This document shows positions 54,201 through 62,185 of a DNA stretch of 64,000 nucleotides, piece by piece. The notes under the pieces are model-generated. The model had not been told where the DNA came from, did not search any database, and saw only the letters and a list, made by a program, of their open reading frames with translations. The position numbers were made by a program, and so were the translations under genes. The DNA comes from Candidatus Amunia macphersoniae. GTDB lineage: Bacteria; Chloroflexota; Dormibacteria; Aeolococcales; Aeolococcaceae. Every line of letters starts with the position of its first letter. Positions within the stretch are counted from its first letter, which is position 1. The DNA lies in contig JAEKNN010000008.1 of the NCBI GenBank assembly GCA_016464795.1, positions 1 to 64,000 of the forward strand, given 5' to 3'.

Positions 54201-54527
54201 ATGGCGCGTCCACAACCGCTGATGACGACAGTTCACTCGTGGAGCGACATCCCCGAATTCCCCTCAGAGGCCGAGGAAGCCGCATGGTGGTCCTCGCATG
54301 ACCTTGGAGATGAGCTGCTGGCGCGCATGCGGCCGGTACCGTTGACGTCTGAGGAGTCGGCGGAGCGTAGCGCTCGAACCCGGCCGGTCGCGGTCCGCTT
54401 CGACGAGTTCACGATTCAACGACTTCGGGCACTCGCGGCGCTACGCAACACCGGCTACCAAACGCTTCTCAAGGAGTTCGTCAACGAGCGGCTCTACGAG
54501 GAAGAGAAGCGCGCAGGCGTCGTATAA
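54201..54527 (+). CDS. BrnA-family antitoxin
   Basis: 108 residues. TVHSWSDIPEFPSEAEEAAW then WSSHDLGDELLARM is typical of BrnA antitoxins, and the C-terminal ribbon-helix-helix is VAVRFDEFTIQRLRALAALR and YQTLLKEFVNERLYEEEK. In BrnTA operons the toxin comes first, as here; the start is one base after the toxin stop. Confidence 0.87.
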   Translation: MARPQPLMTTVHSWSDIPEFPSEAEEAAWWSSHDLGDELLARMRPVPLTSEESAERSARTRPVAVRFDEFTIQRLRALAALRNTGYQTLLKEFVNERLYEEEKRAGVV

Positions 54528-54543
54528 GCAGCCCCGACCGGCG

Positions 54544-54571
54544 GTGTATCACCTTCGCCGCGGTGATACAC
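54544..54571 (+). promoter_or_regulatory. Palindromic operator of the PIN module at 54.6 kb
   Basis: Perfect 10-bp arms GTGTATCACC (54544-54553) and GGTGATACAC (54562-54571) around an 8-base centre. TACACT (54567-54572) at its right end is a -10, five bases before the antitoxin ATG. Confidence 0.7.
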
Positions 54572-54577
54572 TGAGTC

Positions 54578-54847
54578 ATGCCCACCAAGCGGCCGCGGCA
54601 CCTGATCACCGAGACCGACGTGGTCGCCCAGGCGATCGACGACGCAGGCAGGACCTGGCCCGAGGAGGGGGGGAACCGTGCCCGTCTGCTCGTGCGCCTG
54701 GTGCAGGAAGGGCACCGCGCGTTGAGTCAGGGCAACCACCGTCGAACTGAGCGTCGTCGCGACGCAGTCGCCCGCACCGGCGGCACGTTGACGGGCGTCT
54801 ACGGGCCCGGCTACCTCGACCAGCTGCGTCGTGATTGGCCGGAGTGA
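54578..54847 (+). CDS. Antitoxin paired with a PIN toxin
   Basis: 89 residues, MPTKRPRHLITETDVVAQAI and WPEEGGNRARLLVRLVQEGH. The family is not named by a diagnostic motif, but position, promoter palindrome and stop-start overlap (GTGA) with the next gene show an antitoxin. The Arg-rich helix RALSQGNHRRTERRRDAVAR is probably part of the DNA-binding or toxin-binding region. Confidence 0.75.
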   Translation: MPTKRPRHLITETDVVAQAIDDAGRTWPEEGGNRARLLVRLVQEGHRALSQGNHRRTERRRDAVARTGGTLTGVYGPGYLDQLRRDWPE

Positions 54848-55236
54848 TCATCCTCGACGCCAGCGTGTTGATCGCCCATCTCGATGCCGACGACGCCCAT
54901 CACCAGCGCGCCCAACGGCTGCTCGCCGACGCAGCGCGCGAGTCGCTGGCAGCGAGTCCGCTCACGCTGGCCGAGGTGTTGGTGGCCCCGGCTCACGCCG
55001 GCATGCTCGACCGAGCCGGCGCTGCGTTGCGCCACCTTGCCCTCGCCACCATCCCCATGGGCGACGAGGCGCCGCTGCGGCTGGCCGTTCTGCGCGCGGG
55101 TACCAACCTGAAGCTCCCCGACTGCTGTGTCCTCCTGGCGGCGGAGACGGCAGAGGCAGCAATCGCCACCTTCGACACGCATCTCGCGCGCGTCGCCACC
55201 GAATATGGACATCTGGTGCTGGGCCCGTCGCTCTAG
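54844..55236 (+). CDS. PIN-domain ribonuclease toxin
   Basis: 130 residues from GTG (54844). IILDASVLIAHLDADDAHHQ has the first Asp, ASPLTLAEVLVAPAHAGML the Glu, and LKLPDCCVLLAAETAEAAIA and TFDTHLARVATEYGH the later acidic residues. An upstream in-frame ATG (54835) would extend it into the antitoxin gene, less likely because of the GTGA overlap. Confidence 0.87.
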   Translation: MIILDASVLIAHLDADDAHHQRAQRLLADAARESLAASPLTLAEVLVAPAHAGMLDRAGAALRHLALATIPMGDEAPLRLAVLRAGTNLKLPDCCVLLAAETAEAAIATFDTHLARVATEYGHLVLGPSL

Positions 55237-55289
55237 CCGCCGGCTGGCCTGAAGGCGGAAAGGCAGAATCGCTCTGGTAGAATTCCACT

Positions 55290-55553
55290 ATGAGCCTGAA
55301 CATCAAGAACCAGCAGGCCGAGCGCCTGGCCCGTGAGCTCGCCGCCGCAACCGGCGAGAGCGTGACCCGGGCGGTGACCCGCGCGGTCAGCGAGCGTCTC
55401 GATCGGGTGCGGGGCGCCGACGAAGCTGGGGTCGCTGACCGCGTCGCGCGGATGCGTGAGATCAGCAGCGACGCGGCACGCCGCTGGGTCGAACCCTACG
55501 CAACTGCGGACCATGGCGACCTGCTGTACGACGAGGCGGGGCTGCCGCGTTGA
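55290..55553 (+). CDS. Rv0623-type antitoxin (VapB)
   Basis: 87 residues. [20 protein letters not shown] and [20 protein letters not shown] are the ribbon-helix-helix of the Rv0623-like VapB family, with [10 protein letters not shown] at the C-terminus, the conserved end of this group. TAGAAT at 55278-55283 is six bases before the ATG. Its stop overlaps the toxin's TTG start. Confidence 0.9.
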   Translation: MSLNIKNQQAERLARELAAATGESVTRAVTRAVSERLDRVRGADEAGVADRVARMREISSDAARRWVEPYATADHGDLLYDEAGLPR

Positions 55554-55942
55554 TCGTCGACACCTCAGCCCTGATCGCGATCCTGCGCGACGAGGCTGAC
55601 GCCGACAGCTTCATGGATGCTCTGAGTCGAGGGAGTGCGCCGCTCATCTCCGCGGGGACCTATCTCGAGACCGCGATCGTCGTCGACTCGAACCGGGATC
55701 CCGTGCTCAGCCGGCGGCTCGACGACCTCCTGGCGGTGGCCCGCATAACAGTCGAGCCGGCAACGCGAAAACAGGTCGAGATTGCACACCAGGCCTACCG
55801 TGACTTCGGCAAGGGCAGTGGTCACCCTGCCGGTCTCAATTTCGGTGATTGCTTCGCGTACGCGCTGGCTCGCGATACCGGTGAGCCGCTGCTGTTCAAG
55901 GGCAGCGACTTCGGTCACACAGACGTGGCCTCAGCCCTGTGA
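55550..55942 (+). CDS. VapC-type PIN toxin
   Basis: 130 residues from TTG (55550). [40 protein letters not shown], and the signature [20 protein letters not shown] with [17 protein letters not shown] match VapC partners of Rv0623 antitoxins. The normal pairing and overlap leave little doubt. Confidence 0.92.
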   Translation: MIVDTSALIAILRDEADADSFMDALSRGSAPLISAGTYLETAIVVDSNRDPVLSRRLDDLLAVARITVEPATRKQVEIAHQAYRDFGKGSGHPAGLNFGDCFAYALARDTGEPLLFKGSDFGHTDVASAL

Positions 55943-55996
55943 GCGGTGCCCCGACCGCGTCAGCCAGTTGTCGCAGGCCACGTTGATACTCGGAGC

Positions 55997-58900
55997 ATGC
56001 ACACAGTTGACGGTCGGCTCCTGCTCAGCCCCACCGACCTGGTCGGCTTCCTCGCCTGCGACCACCTGACCCAGCGGGAGCTCGCCGCAGCCCGCGAAGG
56101 CACCCGGCGGCCCGAGCGGGTGGATCCCGAGCTGGAGCTGCTCGCCCGCAAGGGTCAGGCACACGAGACCACCCAGCTCCAGCTGCTGGCGTCTGAGCAC
56201 GGTTACGTCGAGATCACCGACCACCGCGAGAGCCTCGACGGGCTGGCACTGGCAGAGACAGAGACGCTTGCGGCAATGCGCTCGGGCGCGTCCGTCATCT
56301 ATCAGGCTGCGTTCTTCGATGGCCGCTGGCGGGGCCGCGCCGACTTCCTGCTCCGAGTCGACACGCCATCCCACCTGGGACCGTGGTCGTACGAGGTGGC
56401 CGACGCCAAGCTGGCGCGCAGGGTCAGGCCGGCGGCCCTGTTGCAGATGTGCGAGTACTCGCACCAGCTCAGCCGCCTGCAGGGGCTGGCGCCCGAGTCC
56501 ATGCACGTGATCCTCGGCACCGGCCTTCAGGAAACCCACCGAGTCGCCGACTACGACGCCTACTTCCGTACCGCTCGGGCCCGCCTCGAGGCGGTGGTCG
56601 ATGGCCTTCCGCAGGACACCTACCCAACGCCCGTCGACCACTGTGACAAGTGCTCCTGGCTTGATCAATGCAAGCTGAAGCGCCGTCAGGACGACCACCT
56701 CTGCCTGGTTGCCGGGATGCGTCGCGATCAGACCCGGCGGCTTGTCGACGCCGGGATCAGCACAGTCGCCGCTTTGGCGGTGGCTCCGCTCGACTCGCCC
56801 ACGCGAATCGGCGAGGCAGCCTGGGAGCGCCTGCGTCGCCAGGCTGCGCTCCAGGTCGAGCAACGGACCACCTCCCGACCGGTCTACGAGCTGATCGACT
56901 GCACCGCGGCGGGGCTGGGTCTTGCAGCCCTCCCTGAACCATCGCCGGGAGATCTCTTCTTCGACATGGAGGGCGATCCGTTTGCCGGCGATGGCGGCCT
57001 CGAATACCTGTTCGGCATCAGCGAGATCGATGCCGGCGCCGCGTGCTTCACACCGTTCTGGGGCCACGACCGCGCCGGTGAGAAGGTTGCCTTCGAGGCG
57101 CTGATCGACTTCATCATCGAAAGGCTCGATCGGAATCCCACGATCCACGTCTACCACTACGCGCAGTACGAGCCGGTGGCGCTCAAGAAGCTGATGAGCC
57201 GCCACGCCACCCGCGAGGATCAGGTCGATCGTCTGCTCCGCGCCGGTGTGCTCGTCGACCTGTACCAGGTGGTGCGCCAGGGCATCCGCGTCTCCTGCGA
57301 GTCGTACGGGCTGAAGAGCCTCGAGGTCTTCTTCATGCCGGCGCGCACCGAGGGGATCGCCGACGGCGCCGGCAGCATCGTCGCCTATGAACGCTGGCGT
57401 GACACCCGCGATCCTGCGGAGCTCGACAACATCGCTGTGTACAACGAGCGCGACTGCGAGTCCACGTGGCGGCTTCGCGGGTGGCTCGAGGAGCGACGCG
57501 AAGAGCTGGCACGGAACAGAGGTGCCGTGCTACCGCGACCGGAGCCGCGAGATGGCAGTCCGTCTGTGGAGGTTGTCCAGGAGGGCGCCGAGACCCAGGA
57601 GCTGATCGCGCAGCTGACCGAGGGGCTGGCCGCCGACCCGACGACACACACACCCGAGGAGGCGGCGCGCTGGCTGCTGGCCCAGCAGCTCGGTTGGCAC
57701 CGGCGCGAGGACAAGTCCGGGTTTTGGGCTTACTTCGAACGGCAGACCAAGACCGACGACGAGCTGATGGACGACGCCGAATCGATCGGCAACATTCGCC
57801 ACCTCGGCGAGGTCCGTACTGAGAAGAAAAGTTCAATCCATCGTTACGCGTTCGACGGCACTCAGGAGTACAAGCTCGGAGTCGGCAGCAAGCCGCACGA
57901 CCCGAGAACCGGCAAAGCGTGCGGCGGCCTGGTGGCGATCGACGCCGATACTGGTGAGCTGGAGTTGAGCCGCAGTCGCACGCTCGCCGATCTTGACCAT
58001 CCGCAGTCATTGATCCCTGGTCCACCCATACCCACCAGGGCCATGCGCGAGGCGCTGCGGCGTCTCGCGTCCTCGCTTATCGGCGGCGGCGTCGACGGCC
58101 CGGGCGGCTTCCGCGCGGCGCGCGACCTCCTGCTCAGGCGTGCGCCTCGTGTTGCCGGCTCCCCCTACGGCGCTGCGCTGGTTGGCGCCGGAGAGGATCC
58201 AGCGCACGCGGCGGTTCGCCTGGTCGGCTCCCTGGATCACTCATACCTCGCCGTGCAGGGTCCCCCCGGCGCGGGGAAGACCTATTCGGGCGCCAGCATC
58301 GTTGTCGACCAGGTGCGCCGCGGCCGTCGCGTCGGCATTTGTGCAACCAGCCACCGTGCTATCGGCGAGTTGCTTGGCGCTGTATGTGCGGCGGCCCAAG
58401 AGCGCAACACAGACATCCGCATTCTCCAGAAGTGTGAGGAGGGGGAGGGGTGCTCTGCCGCGCCCGTACAGCACGTTCGCGACAACAAGAACATCGACGC
58501 AGCCCTGATTGCCGGCGAGGTCGACGTCGTTGCCGGCACGCAGTGGCTCTTCGCGCGGACCGAGATCGCCGGTCAGCTCGATGTGCTGGTGATCGACGAG
58601 GCCGGACAGATGTCGCTGGCCAACGCGCTGGCTGTCGCCGGTGCGGCCACCAACCTCGTGCTGCTTGGGGATCCGCAACAGCTCGCGCAGCCGTCCCAGG
58701 GCATCCATCCGCCGGGTGCAGGGCTGTCGTCGCTGGAGCACGTACTCAATGGTCAGGAGACCATCCCCGCCGACCGCGGTGTCTTCCTGGCCACCACCAG
58801 GCGCATGCATCCCGACGTGTGCAGGTTCATCTCGGAGGCTTTCTACGACGGTCGGCTGGGCTCGCACCCCGACTGCGTGCGTCAGCGCATCGAGGGTGGC

Positions 58901-59479
58901 GACCCCATCGGCGGCGCCGGGTTGCGCCTGGCACCGGTCGACCACGTCGGCAACCGGACCTGGTCGCCCGAGGAGATTGCCGTGGTGCGCCCTCTCGTCG
59001 ACACCGCGCTCCAGGGCTCGTGGACCGACGTGAGCTCGGTTACTCGCCCTGTCGGCGTCGACGACATCCTGATCGTGGCGCCGTACAACATCCACGTCCG
59101 TCGCCTGCGCGAAGGGCTGCCGGCCGGTGTGCGGGTGGGAACCGTGGACAAGTTCCAGGGTCAGCAGGCCGCGCTCACCATCTACGCGATGGCGACGTCG
59201 TCGGCGGAGGATGTGCCCCGCAACCTCGAGTTCCTCCTCAACAGCAACCGGCTCAACGTCGCGGTCTCCCGAGCTCGCGCCCTGGCGGTGATCGTCTGCT
59301 CACCGCAGCTGCTGCACGCCGGATGCCGCACTCCTGAGCAGCTGAGGCTGGTCAGCGCGCTCTGCCGGTTTGCAGAGATGGCCACGCTTGTGGTCGGCGC
59401 AGAGGATCGCACCGGATCCATCATCCCGCCGGTGAGCGCGACATCGAGGCCCGTCCAGATGTCGATGGCTCTCCCGTAG
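55997..59479 (+). CDS. TM0106-type RecB-like nuclease / DEDD exonuclease / SF1 helicase
   Basis: 1160 residues with three parts. The N-terminus is RecB/Cas4-like: DPELELLARKGQAHETTQL, GRADFLLRVDTPSH with EVADAKLARRVRPAALLQM (Asp...Glu-x-Lys) and a Cys cluster (CDKCSWLDQC with a later Cys) likely for Fe-S. The middle is an RNase H-like domain: DLFFDMEGDPFAGDGGLEYL, HVYHYAQYEPVALKKL and AVYNERDCESTWRL. The C-terminus is an SF1 helicase: VQGPPGAGKTYSGASIV, LVIDEAGQMSLANALAVAGA, LLGDPQQLAQP and TVDKFQGQQAALTIYAM. Probably DNA repair or defence. GATACT lies six bases before the ATG. Confidence 0.92.
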   Translation: MHTVDGRLLLSPTDLVGFLACDHLTQRELAAAREGTRRPERVDPELELLARKGQAHETTQLQLLASEHGYVEITDHRESLDGLALAETETLAAMRSGASVIYQAAFFDGRWRGRADFLLRVDTPSHLGPWSYEVADAKLARRVRPAALLQMCEYSHQLSRLQGLAPESMHVILGTGLQETHRVADYDAYFRTARARLEAVVDGLPQDTYPTPVDHCDKCSWLDQCKLKRRQDDHLCLVAGMRRDQTRRLVDAGISTVAALAVAPLDSPTRIGEAAWERLRRQAALQVEQRTTSRPVYELIDCTAAGLGLAALPEPSPGDLFFDMEGDPFAGDGGLEYLFGISEIDAGAACFTPFWGHDRAGEKVAFEALIDFIIERLDRNPTIHVYHYAQYEPVALKKLMSRHATREDQVDRLLRAGVLVDLYQVVRQGIRVSCESYGLKSLEVFFMPARTEGIADGAGSIVAYERWRDTRDPAELDNIAVYNERDCESTWRLRGWLEERREELARNRGAVLPRPEPRDGSPSVEVVQEGAETQELIAQLTEGLAADPTTHTPEEAARWLLAQQLGWHRREDKSGFWAYFERQTKTDDELMDDAESIGNIRHLGEVRTEKKSSIHRYAFDGTQEYKLGVGSKPHDPRTGKACGGLVAIDADTGELELSRSRTLADLDHPQSLIPGPPIPTRAMREALRRLASSLIGGGVDGPGGFRAARDLLLRRAPRVAGSPYGAALVGAGEDPAHAAVRLVGSLDHSYLAVQGPPGAGKTYSGASIVVDQVRRGRRVGICATSHRAIGELLGAVCAAAQERNTDIRILQKCEEGEGCSAAPVQHVRDNKNIDAALIAGEVDVVAGTQWLFARTEIAGQLDVLVIDEAGQMSLANALAVAGAATNLVLLGDPQQLAQPSQGIHPPGAGLSSLEHVLNGQETIPADRGVFLATTRRMHPDVCRFISEAFYDGRLGSHPDCVRQRIEGGDPIGGAGLRLAPVDHVGNRTWSPEEIAVVRPLVDTALQGSWTDVSSVTRPVGVDDILIVAPYNIHVRRLREGLPAGVRVGTVDKFQGQQAALTIYAMATSSAEDVPRNLEFLLNSNRLNVAVSRARALAVIVCSPQLLHAGCRTPEQLRLVSALCRFAEMATLVVGAEDRTGSIIPPVSATSRPVQMSMALP

Positions 59480-59509
59480 TCGTGAGGTCTCAGAGCTGCG
59501 GCTTGAAGG

Positions 59510-59887
59510 TCATGACGACTGCGCGGTGCGTGTAACCGCCTCGATCTCCTTCATCCGCGCCTGAACGATTCGCTGCACCAGCTCAGCCGGCATGGGCTGA
59601 TCCGCCGTGAATCGCAGCGTCCCTTTCCCCGCACGGAACTGCGCCAGATCCTCCCCCTGCGCTTCGACAACTGCCTTGCTCATTGGAAAGAGGCTGTAGT
59701 GCTCCTTGAACGCGGCGTAGGCCACCAAGCCGCGACCGCCCCACCGAAATGTCGGGATCTGGTAGCTGATCGTTTCTGTCGCATCCGGCGCCGTGGCCTG
59801 GATCGTCGCCCTCACGGTCTCCAGCGTGGCGCGCTGTTCCTCGGGCAGCGCCGCGAGGTACGCCTCGACCTCGTTTGCCGTTGCCAT
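59510..59887 (-). CDS. DUF1801 (YdhG-like) protein
   Basis: 125 residues from ATG at 59887, with GAGGAGG directly upstream. EVEAYLAALPEEQRATLETV, ATETISYQIPTFRWGGRGLV and YAAFKEHYSLFPMSKAVVEA define the family, which binds iron or small molecules in some members. Monocistronic and unlinked to its neighbours. Confidence 0.87.
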   Translation of the reverse strand: MATANEVEAYLAALPEEQRATLETVRATIQATAPDATETISYQIPTFRWGGRGLVAYAAFKEHYSLFPMSKAVVEAQGEDLAQFRAGKGTLRFTADQPMPAELVQRIVQARMKEIEAVTRTAQSS

Positions 59888-59979
59888 GTCCACCTCCTCG
59901 AACACCTGCTCACCTGCTGAGCGGCCGAATTCCCCTCATGCGATAAGCATGACCCTGTGACCGCACGAGCCCGCAGAAG

Positions 59980-60200
59980 TCATCGGCCGCAGTCGACGGC
60001 GATCGACAGTGCGGCGCAGATCGCGCCCATGGTGGAGCGCTTGGTCTATCCCACCCTGTGCAGGAGTCGGGGTCGTCCGACGAGCTGCAGGTAGTCGAGG
60101 TTGGCCACCGACGCCACACGCAGGCCATCGTCGGCACCCAGAGGCACCTCGGTCGAGACTCCTCGAATCGTCGAGACCGTCAGCGCGTCCGCTGCCACTG
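59980..60200 (-). pseudogene. Remnant of a MazF toxin, N-terminus lost and frameshifted
   Basis: One frame reads ALTVSTIRGVSTEVPLGADD and GLRVASVANLDYLQLVGRPR, matching residues about 45-90 of the MazF at 45298-45621. After a shift, STMGAICAALSIAVDCGR matches that protein's end (STMDAICSSLSIAVGC). The N-terminal ~40 residues are absent; their place is taken by the RHH-Doc module. The order antitoxin remnant, Doc module, toxin remnant is described in the findings. Confidence 0.78.
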
Positions 60201-60241
60201 AGGGAGGACCCCGGGGGGTATCAGACTGGTATCGTCCTCGC

Positions 60242-60448
60242 GTGGCACTGACCGTGCGTACCGACGAGGAGATGGAGCGCGCGCTGACGGCGCTGGCCCA
60301 CTCAGAGGGCACATCTCGCCAGGAGGTCATTCGCCGCGCCGTGCTCGAACGGCATGAGCGCGCTGGCCATCGAGCACGCGTGCAGCAGAGCACCAGCCTG
60401 CTGGCCGATCGCTGGGCTGATGTGCTCGACCGTCTCGGCAAGGCGTGA
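60242..60448 (+). CDS. Ribbon-helix-helix antitoxin of a Doc toxin
   Basis: 68 residues from GTG, with TATCGT six bases before it. MALTVRTDEEMERALTALAH then GTSRQEVIRRAVLERHERAG is a ribbon-helix-helix; the C-terminal helix SLLADRWADVLDRLGKA is the likely toxin-binding part. Its stop overlaps the Doc GTG (GTGA). Confidence 0.85.
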   Translation: MALTVRTDEEMERALTALAHSEGTSRQEVIRRAVLERHERAGHRARVQQSTSLLADRWADVLDRLGKA

Positions 60449-60828
60449 GCGATGTCGAGTACCTCGACATCGAAGATCTGCTGCAGCTGACGCGCTCCTT
60501 GGGAGTCGGTCCGGTACGCGATCTCGGCCTGCTCGATTCCGCGACTGCGCGGCCTCGATCGACCGCCTTTGGCCAGGACGCGTACCCCACGCTCGCTCTT
60601 AAGGCCGGTGCGTTGCTGCATTCTATGGAGCGGAATCACGCGCTGATCGACGGCAACAAGCGCCTGGGATGGTTGGCGACAGTGGTGTTCCTCGATCTGA
60701 ATCAGAGCAGGCCGGATGTCGCTGATGACGCGGCCTTCGACCTGGTCATGGATATCGCCGAGGGCAGAGTGGTCGACGTGGCGGAGATCGCTGAACGCCT
60801 GCACGTTGTTTCCGTCGCAGCAGAGTGA
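60445..60828 (+). CDS. Doc-type Fic toxin
   Basis: 127 residues. The core HALIDGNKRLGWLATVVFL corresponds to H-x-F-x-D-G-N-K-R of Doc, with DLGLLDSATARPRSTAFGQD and LKAGALLHSMERNHA before it. Doc phosphorylates EF-Tu and stops translation. The partner is an RHH rather than a Phd antitoxin, a known variation. Confidence 0.9.
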   Translation: MSDVEYLDIEDLLQLTRSLGVGPVRDLGLLDSATARPRSTAFGQDAYPTLALKAGALLHSMERNHALIDGNKRLGWLATVVFLDLNQSRPDVADDAAFDLVMDIAEGRVVDVAEIAERLHVVSVAAE

Positions 60829-60832
60829 AGCG

Positions 60833-60917
60833 CGCCTTGCCAATCGGTGTCGTCGTCGAGGTCACTGTCTGAGACGCAGCGAGACCCGTCTCCGCCGAGC
60901 CTTTGCGGCATACCCAG
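60833..60917 (-). pseudogene. Remnant of the antitoxin belonging to the lost MazF
   Basis: In one frame it reads SDSDLDDDTDWQGAL, matching the acidic tail SDSELNDDTDWEALYP of the antitoxin at 45614-45877, and DNA similarity continues for about 80 bases (e.g. TCGGTGTCGTCGT shared). The ribbon-helix-helix part is missing. The preserved tail faces the toxin remnant across the Doc module, the order expected of a split operon. Confidence 0.65.
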
Positions 60918-60918
60918 A

Positions 60919-60946
60919 TTGACAAGAGGTATCTGCGTCATAAAAT
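60919..60946 (+). promoter_or_regulatory. Strong promoter of the Fic gene
   Basis: TTGACA (60919-60924), 16 bases, then TAAAAT (60941-60946), only six bases before the ATG. The two boxes are close to consensus, the strongest promoter seen in the window, and the transcript should be leaderless. Confidence 0.75.
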
Positions 60947-60952
60947 AGCCGC

Positions 60953-62113
60953 ATGTCGCAGCTTTCATTCCCCGACCCCGCAGTCATCTTTCAGGCCGCT
61001 CCCCCGGACACCCGTGAACAGGAGGTCATCGGCCGGGTCGAGGCACTCCGAACGCGGCTGCGCCAGCTGACCGGCCAGCGTGGACGCTGGGTTGGCACGC
61101 TGCGGCGGGTCTCTCTGGCGCGCGCCATTCGAGGGTCAAACAGCATCGAGGGGTACATCGTCAGCCTCGACGACGCCGTGGCTGTGGCAGACGGCGAAGA
61201 CCCCCTCGACGCTGCAGAGGAGACAGCGGCCGCCGTTCGCGGGTACCGCGACGCCATGACGTACATCGTCCAGCTGTCGGACGATGCCAACTTCAGCTAC
61301 GACGAATCGCTCCTCCGAAGCCTGCACTTCATGATGACCCAGTACGACCTGCGCAACCGTCCGGGTCTGTATCGTCTGGGCGCTATCTACGTCCGTGATG
61401 ACAGCAGCGGTGAGACCGTCTACGAGGGTCCGCCAGGGCAGGACGTCCGGTCACTGATGTTGGCGCTCACACGAGCGCTGGCCACGGCGGACGCGTCCGA
61501 GCCGGCGATTGTGCGTGCTGCGATGGCGCACCTGAACTTGGTGATGATCCACCCGTTCAAGGACGGGAACGGTCGAATGGCACGGGCTCTGCAGACCCTT
61601 GTTCTGGCGCGGGACGGAGTCTTGGAGTCGCCTTTCTGCAGCGTCGAGGAGTACCTGGGTCACAACACGCAGACGTATTACCGGGTGCTCGCCGAGGTGG
61701 GCGGAGGCACATGGCAGCCGCAGCGCGACAGCCGGCAGTGGGTCCGTTTCATGCTCACAGCCCATCTTCGGCAGGCGATGACGCTTCTCCGCCGTGCTGA
61801 TGACTACGAGCGGCTGTGGGACCGGCTGTCCGAGTTGATCGCTCGCAACGATCTGCCTGAGCGTACGATCACGGCCCTGAGCGACGCCGCGATGGGGTTC
61901 CGCGTGACCAACGCCATCTATCGGTCACATGACGAGATCGGGACTGACACAGCGAGTCGTGACCTCAGACAGATGGTCGAGCGCGGCCTGCTCCAAGCCG
62001 TCGGCGAGCGCCGAGGGCGGCACTATGTTGGGAGCGGGAGGCTGCGCGATGTATGGCGGGCCATCCGCTCGCAACGGCGGGTCGACGATCAGGTCGATCC
62101 CTTCGCAGGCTGA
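60953..62113 (+). CDS. Fic-family AMPylase-like protein with inhibitory helix
   Basis: 386 residues. The motif HPFKDGNGRMAR starts at His200. SNSIEGYI at 62-69 matches the (S/T)-x-x-x-E-(G/N) motif of the inhibitory helix placed N-terminally, so the enzyme is probably held inactive until displaced. A winged-helix-like domain follows the Fic core (MGFRVTNAIYRSHDEIGTDT, RDLRQMVERGLLQAVGERRG). Usually transfers AMP to a protein target; the target is unknown. Confidence 0.9.
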   Translation: MSQLSFPDPAVIFQAAPPDTREQEVIGRVEALRTRLRQLTGQRGRWVGTLRRVSLARAIRGSNSIEGYIVSLDDAVAVADGEDPLDAAEETAAAVRGYRDAMTYIVQLSDDANFSYDESLLRSLHFMMTQYDLRNRPGLYRLGAIYVRDDSSGETVYEGPPGQDVRSLMLALTRALATADASEPAIVRAAMAHLNLVMIHPFKDGNGRMARALQTLVLARDGVLESPFCSVEEYLGHNTQTYYRVLAEVGGGTWQPQRDSRQWVRFMLTAHLRQAMTLLRRADDYERLWDRLSELIARNDLPERTITALSDAAMGFRVTNAIYRSHDEIGTDTASRDLRQMVERGLLQAVGERRGRHYVGSGRLRDVWRAIRSQRRVDDQVDPFAG

Positions 62114-62185
62114 ATTCCCGCGTCCACGGTCCTTCATACCGCGAAGCGCTGCGGTCCCGACGACCAACCACTACCATCCGCCGCC

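Noticed and set aside
55931..57205. 424-codon - strand frame opposite the RecB-like gene
   Set aside because: Shadow frame with no recognisable domain; the + strand carries the nuclease and exonuclease motifs.
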